A DNA stretch of 64,000 nucleotides from NCBI GenBank assembly GCA_944323075.1, contig CALURC010000002.1, positions 1-64,000 on the forward strand, in the 5' to 3' direction. A model generated the notes under the pieces. It was not told where the DNA came from and made no database searches. It saw only the letters and a program-made list of their open reading frames with translations. Positions 28,428 through 37,496 of the stretch are shown here, one piece after another (within the stretch, counting starts at the first letter, position 1; each line of letters starts with the position of its first letter). The translations under genes and the position numbers were made by a program. The stretch is from an uncultured Alistipes sp. (GTDB lineage: Bacteria > Bacteroidota > Bacteroidia > Bacteroidales > Rikenellaceae).

Positions 28428-28466
28428 AAAAAAGAACGACTGTCCGGATCAATCCGGACAGTCGTT
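28428..28466 (-). terminator. Intrinsic terminator after rpsU
   Basis: A perfect 15-pair stem (28435-28449 with 28452-28466) with a two-base loop is followed on the minus strand by CTTTTTTAC. It lies 29 bases past the rpsU stop and separates rpsU from xerC, though read-through is possible. Confidence 0.88.
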
Positions 28467-28495
28467 TTCTATTTCGGTTATGTAGTACCGGACGT

Positions 28496-28687
28496 CTACT
28501 CTTCGTCCCGTCTCATCTGTTCTACATAAATCGCATGCAGTTTATTCTCGCGAGAAACCACAGACGGTTTAGTAAAATATTGACGACGACGCAGTTCTTT
28601 CAGAACACCGGTTCTTTCGTATTTTCTTTTGAATTTTTTGAGAGCACGTTCGATGTTTTCGCCCTCTTTGATCGGCATGATAATCAT
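28496..28687 (-). CDS. rpsU: 30S ribosomal protein S21
   Basis: S21 is a small basic protein of the 30S platform near the anti-Shine-Dalgarno end of 16S rRNA. The 63-residue sequence matches family members over its full length, with KEGENIERALKKFKRKYER and LKELRRRQ. The C-terminal tail ends YVEQMRRDEE. In Bacteroidota S21 helps hide the anti-Shine-Dalgarno sequence, which fits the weak ribosome-binding sites in this window. It precedes xerC and raiA. Confidence 0.95.
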   Translation of the reverse strand: MIIMPIKEGENIERALKKFKRKYERTGVLKELRRRQYFTKPSVVSRENKLHAIYVEQMRRDEE

Positions 28688-28761
28688 TTTGCAAAAACCT
28701 ATTTTAAATTTTGTTCATTAAATGCTTGTCACGAACCTTCCCGCACACACGTACCGGTCGG

Positions 28762-29778
28762 TTACTTCTCTTCGAAGCAGAGATAGGGTGCCAGCCGTTC
28801 GGCCTGACCTTTCGATAGAATATTTTGTTCTGTCAAATCTCCTATACTACGCCAACCTCCTTTTAATTGTCGGTATTTCATCAACCGGTTTAAAATCTGC
28901 TCCGTCACATAGGGATGCTTCCCTATCTCGAACGGGAGTGCAAAGTTAATATCAATTTTTTGAATTTTACTACTATCCACCCAAATTTGTGGTAAAATTT
29001 GTTGATAATTCTTTTCGAGCATACCTCGCACTTCGAGAAGTTGTTCGACGCGGACAAAGCCGCCAAGCCGTTCACGATACAGGACAATCCTCCCGGCGGT
29101 CAACGGACCGATACCGCGTATCCCGACCAACGTAGCCGAATCAGCTCCGTTCAGTTCGATCCTGACAGAATCTTTTTGTGGTCCGACGCTGGATTCCCGT
29201 TCCGTCGGAACCGTATCGTTTACGACCAATGGTTTCGTTTGATCATCTTTCGGGGTGCGTTTCGGGGATTGCTCCGTTCTCCGTTCGAATCGCGTCGAGT
29301 CGATCCGGATAAAGGGTTCCAAACGACGATACATCTCCTCCGAAACCGTATAGCACCGGGCGAAATCGGACGGCTTGCGAAATACGGCACCCGCCTTCCG
29401 GTAGTTTCCGATCACGGCTGCCTGACGCTCCGTAAATCCAAGCCGCACAAGTTCCTCCAAAGAAACCGTGTTCGGATCGAAAAGAAATAGGGTATCGCGT
29501 TTTGCCGCACGCTTCTGCTTCGCATCATCGCGACGATACGTAGAATCCGTGTCTGCTTTCGATTGCTTATCACGCTGTTTCGCATATCGGGGTCCGGACG
29601 ACTCCGAATCGAGTACCCGATCAGCATACAGCGTAAAACTCTGTTCGAAACGGGGTTTGCCCTGCCATAGGAACAGTAACGACAGCAAAACGAGCAGGGG
29701 CAACAGCAGCAGTATCCGCCGATTCTCCCTAGCAGTACCGACCAATCCGCTCCACACCCGTTTCCACATCCGTTTCAT
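28762..29778 (-). CDS. Membrane-anchored helix-hairpin-helix protein (ComEA-like)
   Basis: I start at the ATG of MKRMWKRVWSG (29778; 338 residues), two bases upstream of the ubiD stop position; a longer frame would run deep into ubiD. A single membrane helix (about 22-38, LLLLPLLVLLSLLFLW) is followed by a basic low-complexity stretch. Several helix-hairpin-helix repeats follow, such as LVRLGFTERQAAVIGNYRKAG, TLVGIRGIGPLTAGRIVLYRE and an FEIGKHPYVTEQIL segment. HhH repeats bind DNA without sequence preference, and the layout recalls ComEA, the DNA receptor of natural competence, and the HhH proteins common in Bacteroidota. DNA uptake here is only a possibility. It is the last gene of the apparent trxB-luxE-like-ubiD operon. 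Confidence 0.8.
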   Translation of the reverse strand: MKRMWKRVWSGLVGTARENRRILLLLPLLVLLSLLFLWQGKPRFEQSFTLYADRVLDSESSGPRYAKQRDKQSKADTDSTYRRDDAKQKRAAKRDTLFLFDPNTVSLEELVRLGFTERQAAVIGNYRKAGAVFRKPSDFARCYTVSEEMYRRLEPFIRIDSTRFERRTEQSPKRTPKDDQTKPLVVNDTVPTERESSVGPQKDSVRIELNGADSATLVGIRGIGPLTAGRIVLYRERLGGFVRVEQLLEVRGMLEKNYQQILPQIWVDSSKIQKIDINFALPFEIGKHPYVTEQILNRLMKYRQLKGGWRSIGDLTEQNILSKGQAERLAPYLCFEEK

Positions 29779-29779
29779 C

Positions 29780-31633
29780 TCACTCCTTTTCGGGATCATA
29801 TTCGGCCGAAGCGCTCCGCTGCAAGCATAGATACCGAAGCGAAGGGGATGCCACCCGTTCGCCCAATCCATACTCTGCCCAACGTTCGTCTACACGGGCT
29901 ATCGTTTCGGGAGACGAGGTTACCACATTGGGCCAACGACGTCCGAAGCCGTTGACACCTCCCGCCTTGGCTCTTGCATCGAACAGGATATGATCGCCCT
30001 CTATCCGCACGTCCCGAGAGGGATCGCAATTTGACGAGGCGAGCCACAACAGGTCATCTCCGGACAAGCCCTGCGCCTCCCTATCCAACAGGACGACAAA
30101 AGGGACTCCGGAAACTCCATTCCCAACAAGGAAGTGTCCGACATCCGGTTTCTCATTTCGATCGGCATAGAGCCACAGTACGCCCCAACGCTCGGCCCAT
30201 GCAGCATCCGCAGAGTGAATTCCTCCGCAAAACGTCCACTGGTCCGGACACACGACCGGAGCAGGTTCGCGATCCCGGACATCAGTCAAATCCAACACCA
30301 TCTTTCCTCCTAAACCCATCTTCGGAGCCGCATGGTCCAACACGTCCAACGGTCCGCGAGAGATCAACACATCGTCCGGCACCGACACCCGCCGCATCAG
30401 CCGACTCAACACCTCCGGATCGCGTATGTCGTCGCAAGCCTCCGCAACGACCATATACTTATTGAACATCATCTGCCCGGCACCCCACAACATCGCCGCC
30501 GTTTTGAGCGCCTGCCCGGCATAGCTCCGTCGGATACTTACCAACGCAATATTGTGCGCTACCCCCTGATAGGGCATATACAGATCCTCCATCTCGGGCA
30601 GCATCGTTTTCTGTATGGGTACAAAGAATATTTTTTCAGTCGCACGGGCGATGTAGGCATCCTCCTGCGGCGGAATTCCCACAAGGGTGGCCGGATAGAC
30701 CGCTCCCTGACGATGGGTTATGGCCGTAAGATGGAACACGGGATATTCATCCTCCAGCGAATAGAACCCCGTATGATCTCCGAACGGTCCCTCCGTCCGT
30801 TTCGGCTCGTCCGGATCGACGTACCCTTCGAGCACAAAATCGCAATCGGCCGGCACCCGAAGCTCCGATGTCAGACAGCGGACCAGTTCGACCGGCCGCT
30901 GCCGGAGAAATCCGGCCAAAAGATACTCATCCACTTGATCCGGTACAGGGGCAGTAGCTGCATAGGTATAGGCCGGATCGCCACCGAGACAAACAGCAAC
31001 CGGCATCCTCCACCCCAACTCCTTGTATCGACGATAGTGCCGCTCTCCGGTCTTGTGCAGGTGCCAGTGCATTCCTGTCTCCGTTTCCGAGAAAAGCTGC
31101 ATCCGATACATCCCGACGTTGCGGATTCCCGTATCGGGATCGACCGTATGGACCAGCGGCAACGTCACAAACCGGCCTCCGTCAAAAGGCCAGCAATGCA
31201 ACACCGGCAGACGGCTAAGCCGGATCTCATCTCCGGTCCACACAACCTCCTGACAGGCACCGCGTCCGCTCCGGTTTCGCGGCATCCAGCGCGACATCTG
31301 CTCCAACAGCGGCAGCATCCGCAACTTATCCATCAGCCGTTCCTTCGGGGCTACCAACTCCGCAAAAAGCGACGACAAACGTTCGGCCAACTCATCCAAG
31401 CGTGTCACACCGAGAGCCAATGCCATCCTCCGCTCCGACCCCATCATATTGGTCAGCACCGGAAAGTCCGTTCCGGTCCGCTCAAACAGCAATGCACGTC
31501 CTCCTCCGGGACGCTTCGCCTCCCGATCGGTCAGCTCGGCAATCTCCAAACGGGGATCCACCTCCGTCCGTATCCGCACCAACTCGCCTTCCCGTTCGAG
31601 CCTTGCGATATAATCCTTCAGATTCTTATACAT
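29780..31633 (-). CDS. ubiD: UbiD-family decarboxylase (prenylated-FMN dependent)
   Basis: The 617-residue protein matches UbiD along its length: MYKNLKDYIARLEREGELVRI at the start, then the active-site stretch RTEGPFGDHTGFYS (about residues 284-297). That stretch holds the Glu and Asp used with prenylated FMN. UbiD enzymes remove carboxyl groups from aromatic or unsaturated acids, classically in quinone synthesis; in menaquinone users the homologue can act in the futalosine route. No ubiX is adjacent. It lies 33 bases downstream of the LuxE-like gene and abuts the HhH gene, so it is part of the trxB operon. Precise substrate is unknown. Confidence 0.88.
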   Translation of the reverse strand: MYKNLKDYIARLEREGELVRIRTEVDPRLEIAELTDREAKRPGGGRALLFERTGTDFPVLTNMMGSERRMALALGVTRLDELAERLSSLFAELVAPKERLMDKLRMLPLLEQMSRWMPRNRSGRGACQEVVWTGDEIRLSRLPVLHCWPFDGGRFVTLPLVHTVDPDTGIRNVGMYRMQLFSETETGMHWHLHKTGERHYRRYKELGWRMPVAVCLGGDPAYTYAATAPVPDQVDEYLLAGFLRQRPVELVRCLTSELRVPADCDFVLEGYVDPDEPKRTEGPFGDHTGFYSLEDEYPVFHLTAITHRQGAVYPATLVGIPPQEDAYIARATEKIFFVPIQKTMLPEMEDLYMPYQGVAHNIALVSIRRSYAGQALKTAAMLWGAGQMMFNKYMVVAEACDDIRDPEVLSRLMRRVSVPDDVLISRGPLDVLDHAAPKMGLGGKMVLDLTDVRDREPAPVVCPDQWTFCGGIHSADAAWAERWGVLWLYADRNEKPDVGHFLVGNGVSGVPFVVLLDREAQGLSGDDLLWLASSNCDPSRDVRIEGDHILFDARAKAGGVNGFGRRWPNVVTSSPETIARVDERWAEYGLGERVASPSLRYLCLQRSASAEYDPEKE

Positions 31634-31666
31634 ATCCTCACCGTCGGTTCTGCAACACCATATCTC

Positions 31667-32656
31667 TTATTGTACCAACAAATTACATCCCCGAATCTCG
31701 CTTCCGGTAATTCGGCCGAGCATCCGGAAACTTCCGTCCCGACCGACCGATCCCAAATCGTCGGTCTGGATGAAAGCACACGACCAGACATTCGCCAAAT
31801 CGATGATGTTCACACCGCCTGTCCGCTCGGCCGGCACTCGGGAAAACGGATCGTTCAGATCGCGTATAACCACCCGCATCCATGGGGGAGTCCGGAAAAT
31901 GCCCTGTCCCGAAGAGTAGGCCTGCGACATCAACTCGGCCATACCGTACTCCGAATGGATCGCCGGTACCGAAAACGCCTCACACAGCAGAGCATGAAAC
32001 TCCTTTTTGGAGAGCTCCTGCCGTTTTCCTTTCATTCCGCCGGTCTCCATGACGATCGTATCGGACAGCGGAACCGGATGCTGCTCCGCCAGATCCCACA
32101 AGGCATAGCTGACTCCGAGCAGAATCTTCTTTCCCCGACAGGCCTCCATATCGCGCAACAGCGCTTCATGGTCGTAGAGATAAAAACCGCCTCCGGCCCC
32201 CTGCCGGATCAAGTGGTCGACCATGTAGATCAACGACGACCCTTCACGCTCCAGATATCCGGGCAGCAGCGCAAAGATCGAAACCTCGCCAACCGGTCCG
32301 TAAAAGTGCTCAAAAGCCTCCGTAAACGCCCGCTCATAGAGTTTCAAATCGGCAACGTAGTGTCTGGCCGGAGTCTGCCCCGTCGTACTGCTGCTGGTAA
32401 ATATCTTTTCGGGTTCTCGCAACCCTCCATACACTTTATGGCTCTTAAAAAACGAGATCGGCAAAAACGGAATCTCCTCCAACAACGAGACCCGCTCCGG
32501 ATCGACCCCGAGCAACCGGACATACTCCGCATAAGGGGGTACGGCCTTTGCCTGAAAGCGAAACAGGTCCAACGCCGTCGCAACAAACTCCTCATCACTC
32601 CGGATATTAAAAATTCGTTCCGGATCGAACGTTTCCGAATCCACCCAACTCCTCAT
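31667..32656 (-). CDS. LuxE/PaaK-type acyl-protein synthetase-like ligase
   Basis: This 329-residue protein resembles the LuxE acyl-protein synthetase branch of adenylate-forming enzymes. Visible pieces are IPFLPISFFKSH, the P-loop-like FTSSSTTGQTPARH, YMVDHLIRQGAGGGFYL, HSEYGMAELMSQAYS and the IIDLANVWSCAFIQTDDLG region. Classical LuxE activates fatty acids and passes them to a cysteine of the fatty-acid reductase in bioluminescence. There is no LuxC, LuxD or luciferase here, so a different acyl acceptor is likely. Similar stand-alone genes occur across Bacteroidota; their role is unknown. It sits 32 bases after trxB and 33 before ubiD. Confidence 0.8.
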   Translation of the reverse strand: MRSWVDSETFDPERIFNIRSDEEFVATALDLFRFQAKAVPPYAEYVRLLGVDPERVSLLEEIPFLPISFFKSHKVYGGLREPEKIFTSSSTTGQTPARHYVADLKLYERAFTEAFEHFYGPVGEVSIFALLPGYLEREGSSLIYMVDHLIRQGAGGGFYLYDHEALLRDMEACRGKKILLGVSYALWDLAEQHPVPLSDTIVMETGGMKGKRQELSKKEFHALLCEAFSVPAIHSEYGMAELMSQAYSSGQGIFRTPPWMRVVIRDLNDPFSRVPAERTGGVNIIDLANVWSCAFIQTDDLGSVGRDGSFRMLGRITGSEIRGCNLLVQ

Positions 32657-32688
32657 TCCCGCAATCTTTTATGTGTTATCTTAAAAAC

Positions 32689-33618
32689 TTAGCGTCCTGA
32701 TAAAAACCGTTCACACTCCAATGCTGCCGCACATCCCGAACCGGCTGCGGTAATCGCCTGCCGGTAGTGAGGATCCTGCACGTCGCCCGCCGCAAATACG
32801 CCCTCTACCGAGGTACACGGCGTACCGGGAGTCGTCCGGATGTAGCCCGCTTCGTCCAGATCGAGGTAACCTTTGAAAATATCCGTATTGGGTTTGTGTC
32901 CGACCGCAACGAAAAATCCAGTACACGGAATCTCTCTCTCTGTTCCATCGCGATGGCGGATCCGTACACCCGTCACCCCGGTATCGTCTCCAAGCACCTC
33001 CTGCACTTGATTCTCAAAAAGCACCTCCAGATTAGCCGTACGCTCTACCCGACGCTGCATCGCCTGCGAAGCCCGCAGGTAATCTTTACGTACAATGAGA
33101 TAGACCTTTTTGCACAGCGTAGCCAAATAGGTAGCCTCCTCGCAAGCCGAATCGCCACCACCTACGACAACGACATCCTGCCCCCGATAGAAAAATCCGT
33201 CACACGTCGCACAAGCCGACACACCCATTCCTTTGAATCGCTCTTCCGATTCCAGTCCGAGATATTTCGCCTCGGCACCCACCGCTATAATCACGCTTTC
33301 AGCCTCGATCGACTTCGTTCCATCGACCGTAATGCGAAACGGCCGCTGCGAAAAATCGACCGCAGTAACCAGTCCCATCCGCACATCGGTTCCGAAAACC
33401 TGAGCCTGTTTCTTCATCTCCTCCATCAACGCGTTGGCATCGATTCCTTCTGAAAAGCCGGGAAAATTCTCGATCTTTGTCGTAGTGGTCAACTGCCCTC
33501 CGGGCGTCAGCCCCTCATAAAGTACGGGAGACAAACCGGCACGTGCCGTATAAATGGCTGCTGTATATCCGGCAGGTCCACTGCCGATGATCAAACATTT
33601 TACTTTTTCCGTATCCAT
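32689..33618 (-). CDS. trxB: Thioredoxin-disulfide reductase
   Basis: TrxB passes electrons from NADPH through FAD to thioredoxin. The protein (309 residues from 33618, or 312 from the ATG at 33627) shows the FAD motif GSGPAGYTAAIY near the start and GLTPGGQLTTTT. The redox-active CATCDG (about residue 135) and the NADPH motif VVVGGGDSACEEA are also seen, as is the C-terminal FAAGDVQDPHYRQA. It is the first gene of an apparent four-gene operon with the LuxE-like, ubiD and HhH genes and has a consensus -7 box upstream. Confidence 0.95.
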   Translation of the reverse strand: MDTEKVKCLIIGSGPAGYTAAIYTARAGLSPVLYEGLTPGGQLTTTTKIENFPGFSEGIDANALMEEMKKQAQVFGTDVRMGLVTAVDFSQRPFRITVDGTKSIEAESVIIAVGAEAKYLGLESEERFKGMGVSACATCDGFFYRGQDVVVVGGGDSACEEATYLATLCKKVYLIVRKDYLRASQAMQRRVERTANLEVLFENQVQEVLGDDTGVTGVRIRHRDGTEREIPCTGFFVAVGHKPNTDIFKGYLDLDEAGYIRTTPGTPCTSVEGVFAAGDVQDPHYRQAITAAGSGCAAALECERFLSGR

Positions 33619-33672
33619 AGATATCATTAACTGTTTTTTCTTCGTTTTATAAGATCAATCAACCCTATTACG

Positions 33673-33680
33673 CAAAGATA
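33673..33680 (-). promoter_or_regulatory. -7 box of the trxB operon promoter
   Basis: TATCTTTG on the minus strand matches the consensus and lies 54 bases before the start at 33618. No exact TTTG is seen 19 bases upstream. Confidence 0.5.
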
Positions 33681-33785
33681 TAAAGTTATTTTCGAAATGT
33701 TCTCTTTTTTCGGAACAGGCCCCTAACTCGTTACACTCCATGCAAACGCACTCGAGCGGACTCTTTAGTTTTCGGCAAAATTTCG

Positions 33786-33793
33786 TATCTTTA
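33786..33793 (+). promoter_or_regulatory. -7 box of the M23 lipoprotein gene
   Basis: TATCTTTA (one mismatch to TAnnTTTG) lies 22 bases before the ATG at 33816. Confidence 0.4.
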
Positions 33794-33815
33794 TCCCCTC
33801 TTAATTCCGAACCCC

Positions 33816-34862
33816 ATGAACCTAAAAACAATAAGCACTCTTATTTTATCATCGACACTGCTACTGTCGAGTTGCTCGGTTTTCAAAAAGACTTCCGGGA
33901 AAAAAGACAAAAAGGAACAAACTGAAACACTACAAACCGAAAGCTCTTCGAATTTTTCCGGGCAACAATCGAACCAATCCGAAGGGGACTCCGAGATGAC
34001 GGATCTGCCAGCCGAAGCGATCGAAGAAGACAGCCTGACAATTAAACTGGAAGTTCCCGAGATTCCGGTTCTTCGACCAGAGATCACCTTCAGTGAAGCG
34101 GAAACCGCTCACGTCGGCATGACTCGAAACAACAATCCGTTTCCGGAATCGGGCGAACTGGTGCTTGACCTCGACAAGCTGAAAGCAGAGTTCTATTACC
34201 CTTACAACGGCAAATACCTCCGGGGATTCAGCCTTTCGGGACGAAGACATACGGGAGTCGATATCAAAGCCATTCCGCGCGACACCATTCGGGCCGCATG
34301 GCCGGGAGTGGTACGCATGTCGAAATTCTACAGCGGTTACGGAAATGTCGTTGTCATCCGCCACTACAACGGAATCGAGACGGTCTATTCACATCAATGC
34401 AAAAACCTGGTCCGGCCCAATGACGTAGTCGAAGCCGGAGATCCGATCGGACTGGCCGGACGGACCGGGCGCGCGACGACCGAACACCTCCATTTCGAGA
34501 TCCGAATTGCCGGGACACCGATCAATCCGGCCCTCTTTATCGATACGGAGAATCATCAGTTGAAAACGGGACAGACCATCTACTGTTACAACCGGGGAGG
34601 ACGAATCACCGCCTCGACCCGACAGTCGGTGGGATATACTCCGGAAGAGGAGCCGGATGAGAAACCGACCGTCGCCACAACCACCCGACAGAGCAGTGCA
34701 CCTGCAAGCTCCTCCTCCGTACAGTATCACTACGTCAAAAAGGGAGAGACGCTTTCGCACATTGCGGTCAAATACTCGACAACCGTTTCAAAACTCTGTG
34801 CCTTGAACGGCATAAAGAAAACCTCGATCCTGCAAATCAACCAGAAACTCCGCGTCAAATAG
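33816..34862 (+). CDS. M23 peptidoglycan endopeptidase lipoprotein with LysM
   Basis: The 348-residue protein has a lipoprotein signal (LLLSSCS, Cys20) and an acidic Ser/Glu-rich linker (about 30-95). An M23 (LytM) domain covers about 140-255 and a LysM domain about 305-348. The zinc ligands of M23 are present: RRHTGVDIK (His and Asp) and HLHFE. LysM (YHYVKKGETLSHIAVKYS) should bind peptidoglycan. The layout matches NlpD/EnvC-like cell-wall hydrolases or amidase activators. Because the metal ligands are kept, it is more likely active than a pure activator. It converges with gtrA, with no terminator visible in the 58-base gap. Confidence 0.88.
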   Translation: MNLKTISTLILSSTLLLSSCSVFKKTSGKKDKKEQTETLQTESSSNFSGQQSNQSEGDSEMTDLPAEAIEEDSLTIKLEVPEIPVLRPEITFSEAETAHVGMTRNNNPFPESGELVLDLDKLKAEFYYPYNGKYLRGFSLSGRRHTGVDIKAIPRDTIRAAWPGVVRMSKFYSGYGNVVVIRHYNGIETVYSHQCKNLVRPNDVVEAGDPIGLAGRTGRATTEHLHFEIRIAGTPINPALFIDTENHQLKTGQTIYCYNRGGRITASTRQSVGYTPEEEPDEKPTVATTTRQSSAPASSSSVQYHYVKKGETLSHIAVKYSTTVSKLCALNGIKKTSILQINQKLRVK

Positions 34863-34920
34863 GAGGCTTGACAAGCTGGCTTCCGCTTTGCAACAATTCG
34901 TGCAATGAGAGTCACTGCGG

Positions 34921-35418
34921 CTACTGTTCGGCGCACCCTCTGAACGAAAAATGTTTCTGCATCAGGTAGCTGTATACGATGGATATACCCTTTGTCAACG
35001 CATTCGATGGAGTAGGATAGAGCCCCAGCAAATCGACAAAGAATTTCATGCAAAGGTAATTGAGCAGAATCGACCCGCACACGCTCAACAGGTAACGGAA
35101 GAGCTGCACATGCCCCTTCAACGGTGAGCTGTGAAACGCCACATGACGATTCAGCCAGAATCCCGTAAAAAACGTAATCGGGAAGACGATCATCCACGCG
35201 ACATTGTAGGAAGAGATCGCAAAGAGGTTTCCGAAGTGCACGACCCCCTCCTTCTCCAATACGAAATTGTAGAGAATAAAGTAGAGAAACAGATCGAATG
35301 CCATATTCGTTCCGCCGCACACCGCATAGCGAAACGTCTGCAGCGGAACCCATCTGCGCAGAAAGGGAAAATAGAACCTGTCAATCAACCGAGTCAAAAA
35401 CCGCGCTTCACCCATCAC
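34921..35418 (-). CDS. GtrA-family membrane protein
   Basis: The 165-residue protein has four membrane segments and the GtrA pattern, with QTFRYAVCGGTNMAFDLFLYF (in two parts) near residue 27-47, FFTGFWLNRHVAF in the middle and YLMQKHFSF at the C-terminus. GtrA proteins are thought to move undecaprenyl-linked sugars across the inner membrane for surface polysaccharide modification. It starts 8 bases after the uvrB stop and so is probably co-transcribed with it, although no functional link is known. No glycosyltransferase partner is adjacent. Confidence 0.85.
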   Translation of the reverse strand: MMGEARFLTRLIDRFYFPFLRRWVPLQTFRYAVCGGTNMAFDLFLYFILYNFVLEKEGVVHFGNLFAISSYNVAWMIVFPITFFTGFWLNRHVAFHSSPLKGHVQLFRYLLSVCGSILLNYLCMKFFVDLLGLYPTPSNALTKGISIVYSYLMQKHFSFRGCAEQ

Positions 35419-35426
35419 CTTCCTTA

Positions 35427-37463
35427 TTACTTTGTCTTTCTGTTTTTCTGCTGCTCCTGCAGGGCATACATCTTGTCCCGATAAGCCGCAGCCGTCGTGA
35501 AGTCGAGCTCTCGAGCCGCCTGCTCCATCGCCTCCCGGGCCATACGGATCGCCGACTCTATATCGTGCTCGGTCATATAGGCCGCGACCGGATCGGCTGC
35601 AACCGCAAATTTTCTGTCTCCGCTCAAATCATAGGTTACCCCTACCGGTTCGGATTTCGACTGCAGCGGTTCGCCCGAAAGAATCGTCCGACCGCTTTTG
35701 ACCGCCTGATGAGGCACGATCCCGTGAAGATTATTGTACCGGATCTGCTTTTCGCGACGTCGGTTGGTATCCTGAATCGTTGCGCGCATCGAGTCGGTAA
35801 TCCGGTCGGCATACATGATGACGCGTCCTTCGACATTCCGGGCTGCCCGACCGGCCGTCTGGGTCAGCGAACGGGCACTTCGCAAAAAGCCCTCCTTGTC
35901 GGCGTCCATAATCGCCACCAACGAAACCTCCGGTAAATCGAGTCCTTCGCGCAACAGGTTTACCCCGATCAGCACATCGAACATTCCGGCCCGCAAATCA
36001 TCCAGAATCTGCACCCGTTCCAAAGTGTCAACATCCGAGTGAATATACCGGCAACGAATCCCCATCCGGTCGAAATATTTATAGAGTTCTTCGGCCATTC
36101 GCTTGGTCAAAGTCGTTACCAGAATCCGCTCGTCCTTCTTCGCCCGAATCTCAATCTCCTCGACCAAATCATCGATCTGATGCAGCGTAGGACGCACTTC
36201 GATCGGCGGATCGACCAACCCCGTCGGACGGATAAACTGCTCGACGACAGAACCTTCGGACTTGATCAGTTCATAATCGGCCGGAGTTGCACTGACATAG
36301 ATTACCTGATTCTCAAGCGCTTCAAACTCCCCGAACTTCAATGGCCTATTATCGATTGCGGCCGGAAGGCGATACCCGTACTCAACCAAATTGGTCTTCC
36401 GCGAATGGTCTCCGCCATACATTCCGCGAATCTGCGGCACGGTCACATGGCTCTCATCGATAATCAGCAAATAATCTTTCGGAAAATAGTCGATCAGACA
36501 GAACGGACGGCTTCCGGGCGAACGGCCGTCAAAGTATCGTGAATAGTTCTCAATCCCGGGACAATAGCCCAACTCCTTGATCATTTCGAGATCGTATTCG
36601 ACCCGTTGTTTGAGCCTGCGGGCCTCAACCGGTTTCCCGATCGATTCGAAATATTCACACTGCTTTCCCAGATCGAGCTGTATCATGCGGATTGCCTGTT
36701 CAACCCGTTCCCGAGTCGTCACAAACAGATTGGCCGGATAGATGATCACCCGTTCCTGGGTTTCGAGCCGTTGTCCCGTCATCGGATCAATCGTATAGAT
36801 CATCTCTATCTCGTTATCGAAGAAGACAACCCGGTAACACTTCTCCCCGTAAGCAGCAAAGATATCGACCGTATCACCCTGTACACGGAATGTCGCCGGG
36901 CGGAAATCGGCCTCACTCCGCGTGTAAAGTGCATCAACCAACGCATACAACAGCTTGTTACGGCTGATGATATCGCCCACCTTGAGCTCAACGGAGGTCG
37001 CATGAAAATCCTCCGGGTTACCGATACCATAGATACACGAAACACTCGACACTACGACAATGTCGTTGCGCCCGCTCAGCAGAGCCGATGTTGCACTGAG
37101 CCGCATCTTCTCAATCCCTTCATTGATCGAAAGGTCTTTTTCGATATAGGTATCGGTCGTAGGAATATAAGCTTCGGGCTGATAATAGTCATAATAAGAG
37201 ACAAAATATTCGACGGCATTCTCCGGAAAGAAGTTTTTGAACTCGCCGTACAACTGGGCAGCCAACGTCTTGTTGTGGCTCATTACAAGTGTCGGCTTGT
37301 TTAGCGCAGCTATGACGTTTGCCATCGTAAACGTCTTACCCGAACCTGTGACCCCAAGCAACGTATTGTGCCGGCAACCGCTCTTCAGTGCCGACACCAA
37401 CTGCTCAATCGCCTCAGGCTGATCCCCCGTAGGACTATATTCCGATACCAACTTAAAATCCAT
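35427..37463 (-). CDS. uvrB: Excinuclease ABC subunit B
   Basis: UvrB checks DNA damage and loads UvrC in nucleotide excision repair. The 678-residue product has Walker A GVTGSGKT (39-46), the beta-hairpin YYDYYQPEAYIP (about 92-103), helicase motifs such as DESHVT, and GLDLPEVSLVAIMDADKEGFLRS (two pieces). The C-terminal UVR motif is in the stretch AIRMAREAMEQAARELDF. The start MDFKLVSEYSPTGDQPEA matches the family N-terminus, so the ATG at 37463 is firm. That ATG lies only 4 bases from a consensus -7 box, so the mRNA is probably leaderless. It is divergent from mntP and followed by gtrA. Confidence 0.97.
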   Translation of the reverse strand: MDFKLVSEYSPTGDQPEAIEQLVSALKSGCRHNTLLGVTGSGKTFTMANVIAALNKPTLVMSHNKTLAAQLYGEFKNFFPENAVEYFVSYYDYYQPEAYIPTTDTYIEKDLSINEGIEKMRLSATSALLSGRNDIVVVSSVSCIYGIGNPEDFHATSVELKVGDIISRNKLLYALVDALYTRSEADFRPATFRVQGDTVDIFAAYGEKCYRVVFFDNEIEMIYTIDPMTGQRLETQERVIIYPANLFVTTRERVEQAIRMIQLDLGKQCEYFESIGKPVEARRLKQRVEYDLEMIKELGYCPGIENYSRYFDGRSPGSRPFCLIDYFPKDYLLIIDESHVTVPQIRGMYGGDHSRKTNLVEYGYRLPAAIDNRPLKFGEFEALENQVIYVSATPADYELIKSEGSVVEQFIRPTGLVDPPIEVRPTLHQIDDLVEEIEIRAKKDERILVTTLTKRMAEELYKYFDRMGIRCRYIHSDVDTLERVQILDDLRAGMFDVLIGVNLLREGLDLPEVSLVAIMDADKEGFLRSARSLTQTAGRAARNVEGRVIMYADRITDSMRATIQDTNRRREKQIRYNNLHGIVPHQAVKSGRTILSGEPLQSKSEPVGVTYDLSGDRKFAVAADPVAAYMTEHDIESAIRMAREAMEQAARELDFTTAAAYRDKMYALQEQQKNRKTK

Positions 37464-37467
37464 AGCA

Positions 37468-37475
37468 CAAAGGTA
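37468..37475 (-). promoter_or_regulatory. -7 box of the uvrB promoter
   Basis: TACCTTTG on the minus strand ends 4 bases before the uvrB ATG. Transcription starting 5-7 bases after the box would begin at or next to the A of the start codon. Confidence 0.55.
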
Positions 37476-37496
37476 AGAATTGCCGGAAATAATCGC

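Noticed and set aside
27463-28452. Tyrosine recombinase as integrase of a mobile element
   Set aside because: It sits between rpsU and raiA, both core genes, with no attachment-site repeats, tRNA target or cargo nearby. A housekeeping Xer protein fits better.
31667-32656. LuxE-like gene as evidence of bioluminescence
   Set aside because: No luxA, luxB, luxC or luxD homologue is near, and LuxE-like ligases are common in non-luminous Bacteroidota.
30332-32692. 786-codon open frame on the plus strand opposite ubiD and the LuxE-like gene
   Set aside because: It is antisense to two genes with clear family motifs, is rich in Arg, His, Pro and Gln, and shows no domain. It is a product of codon bias on the other strand.
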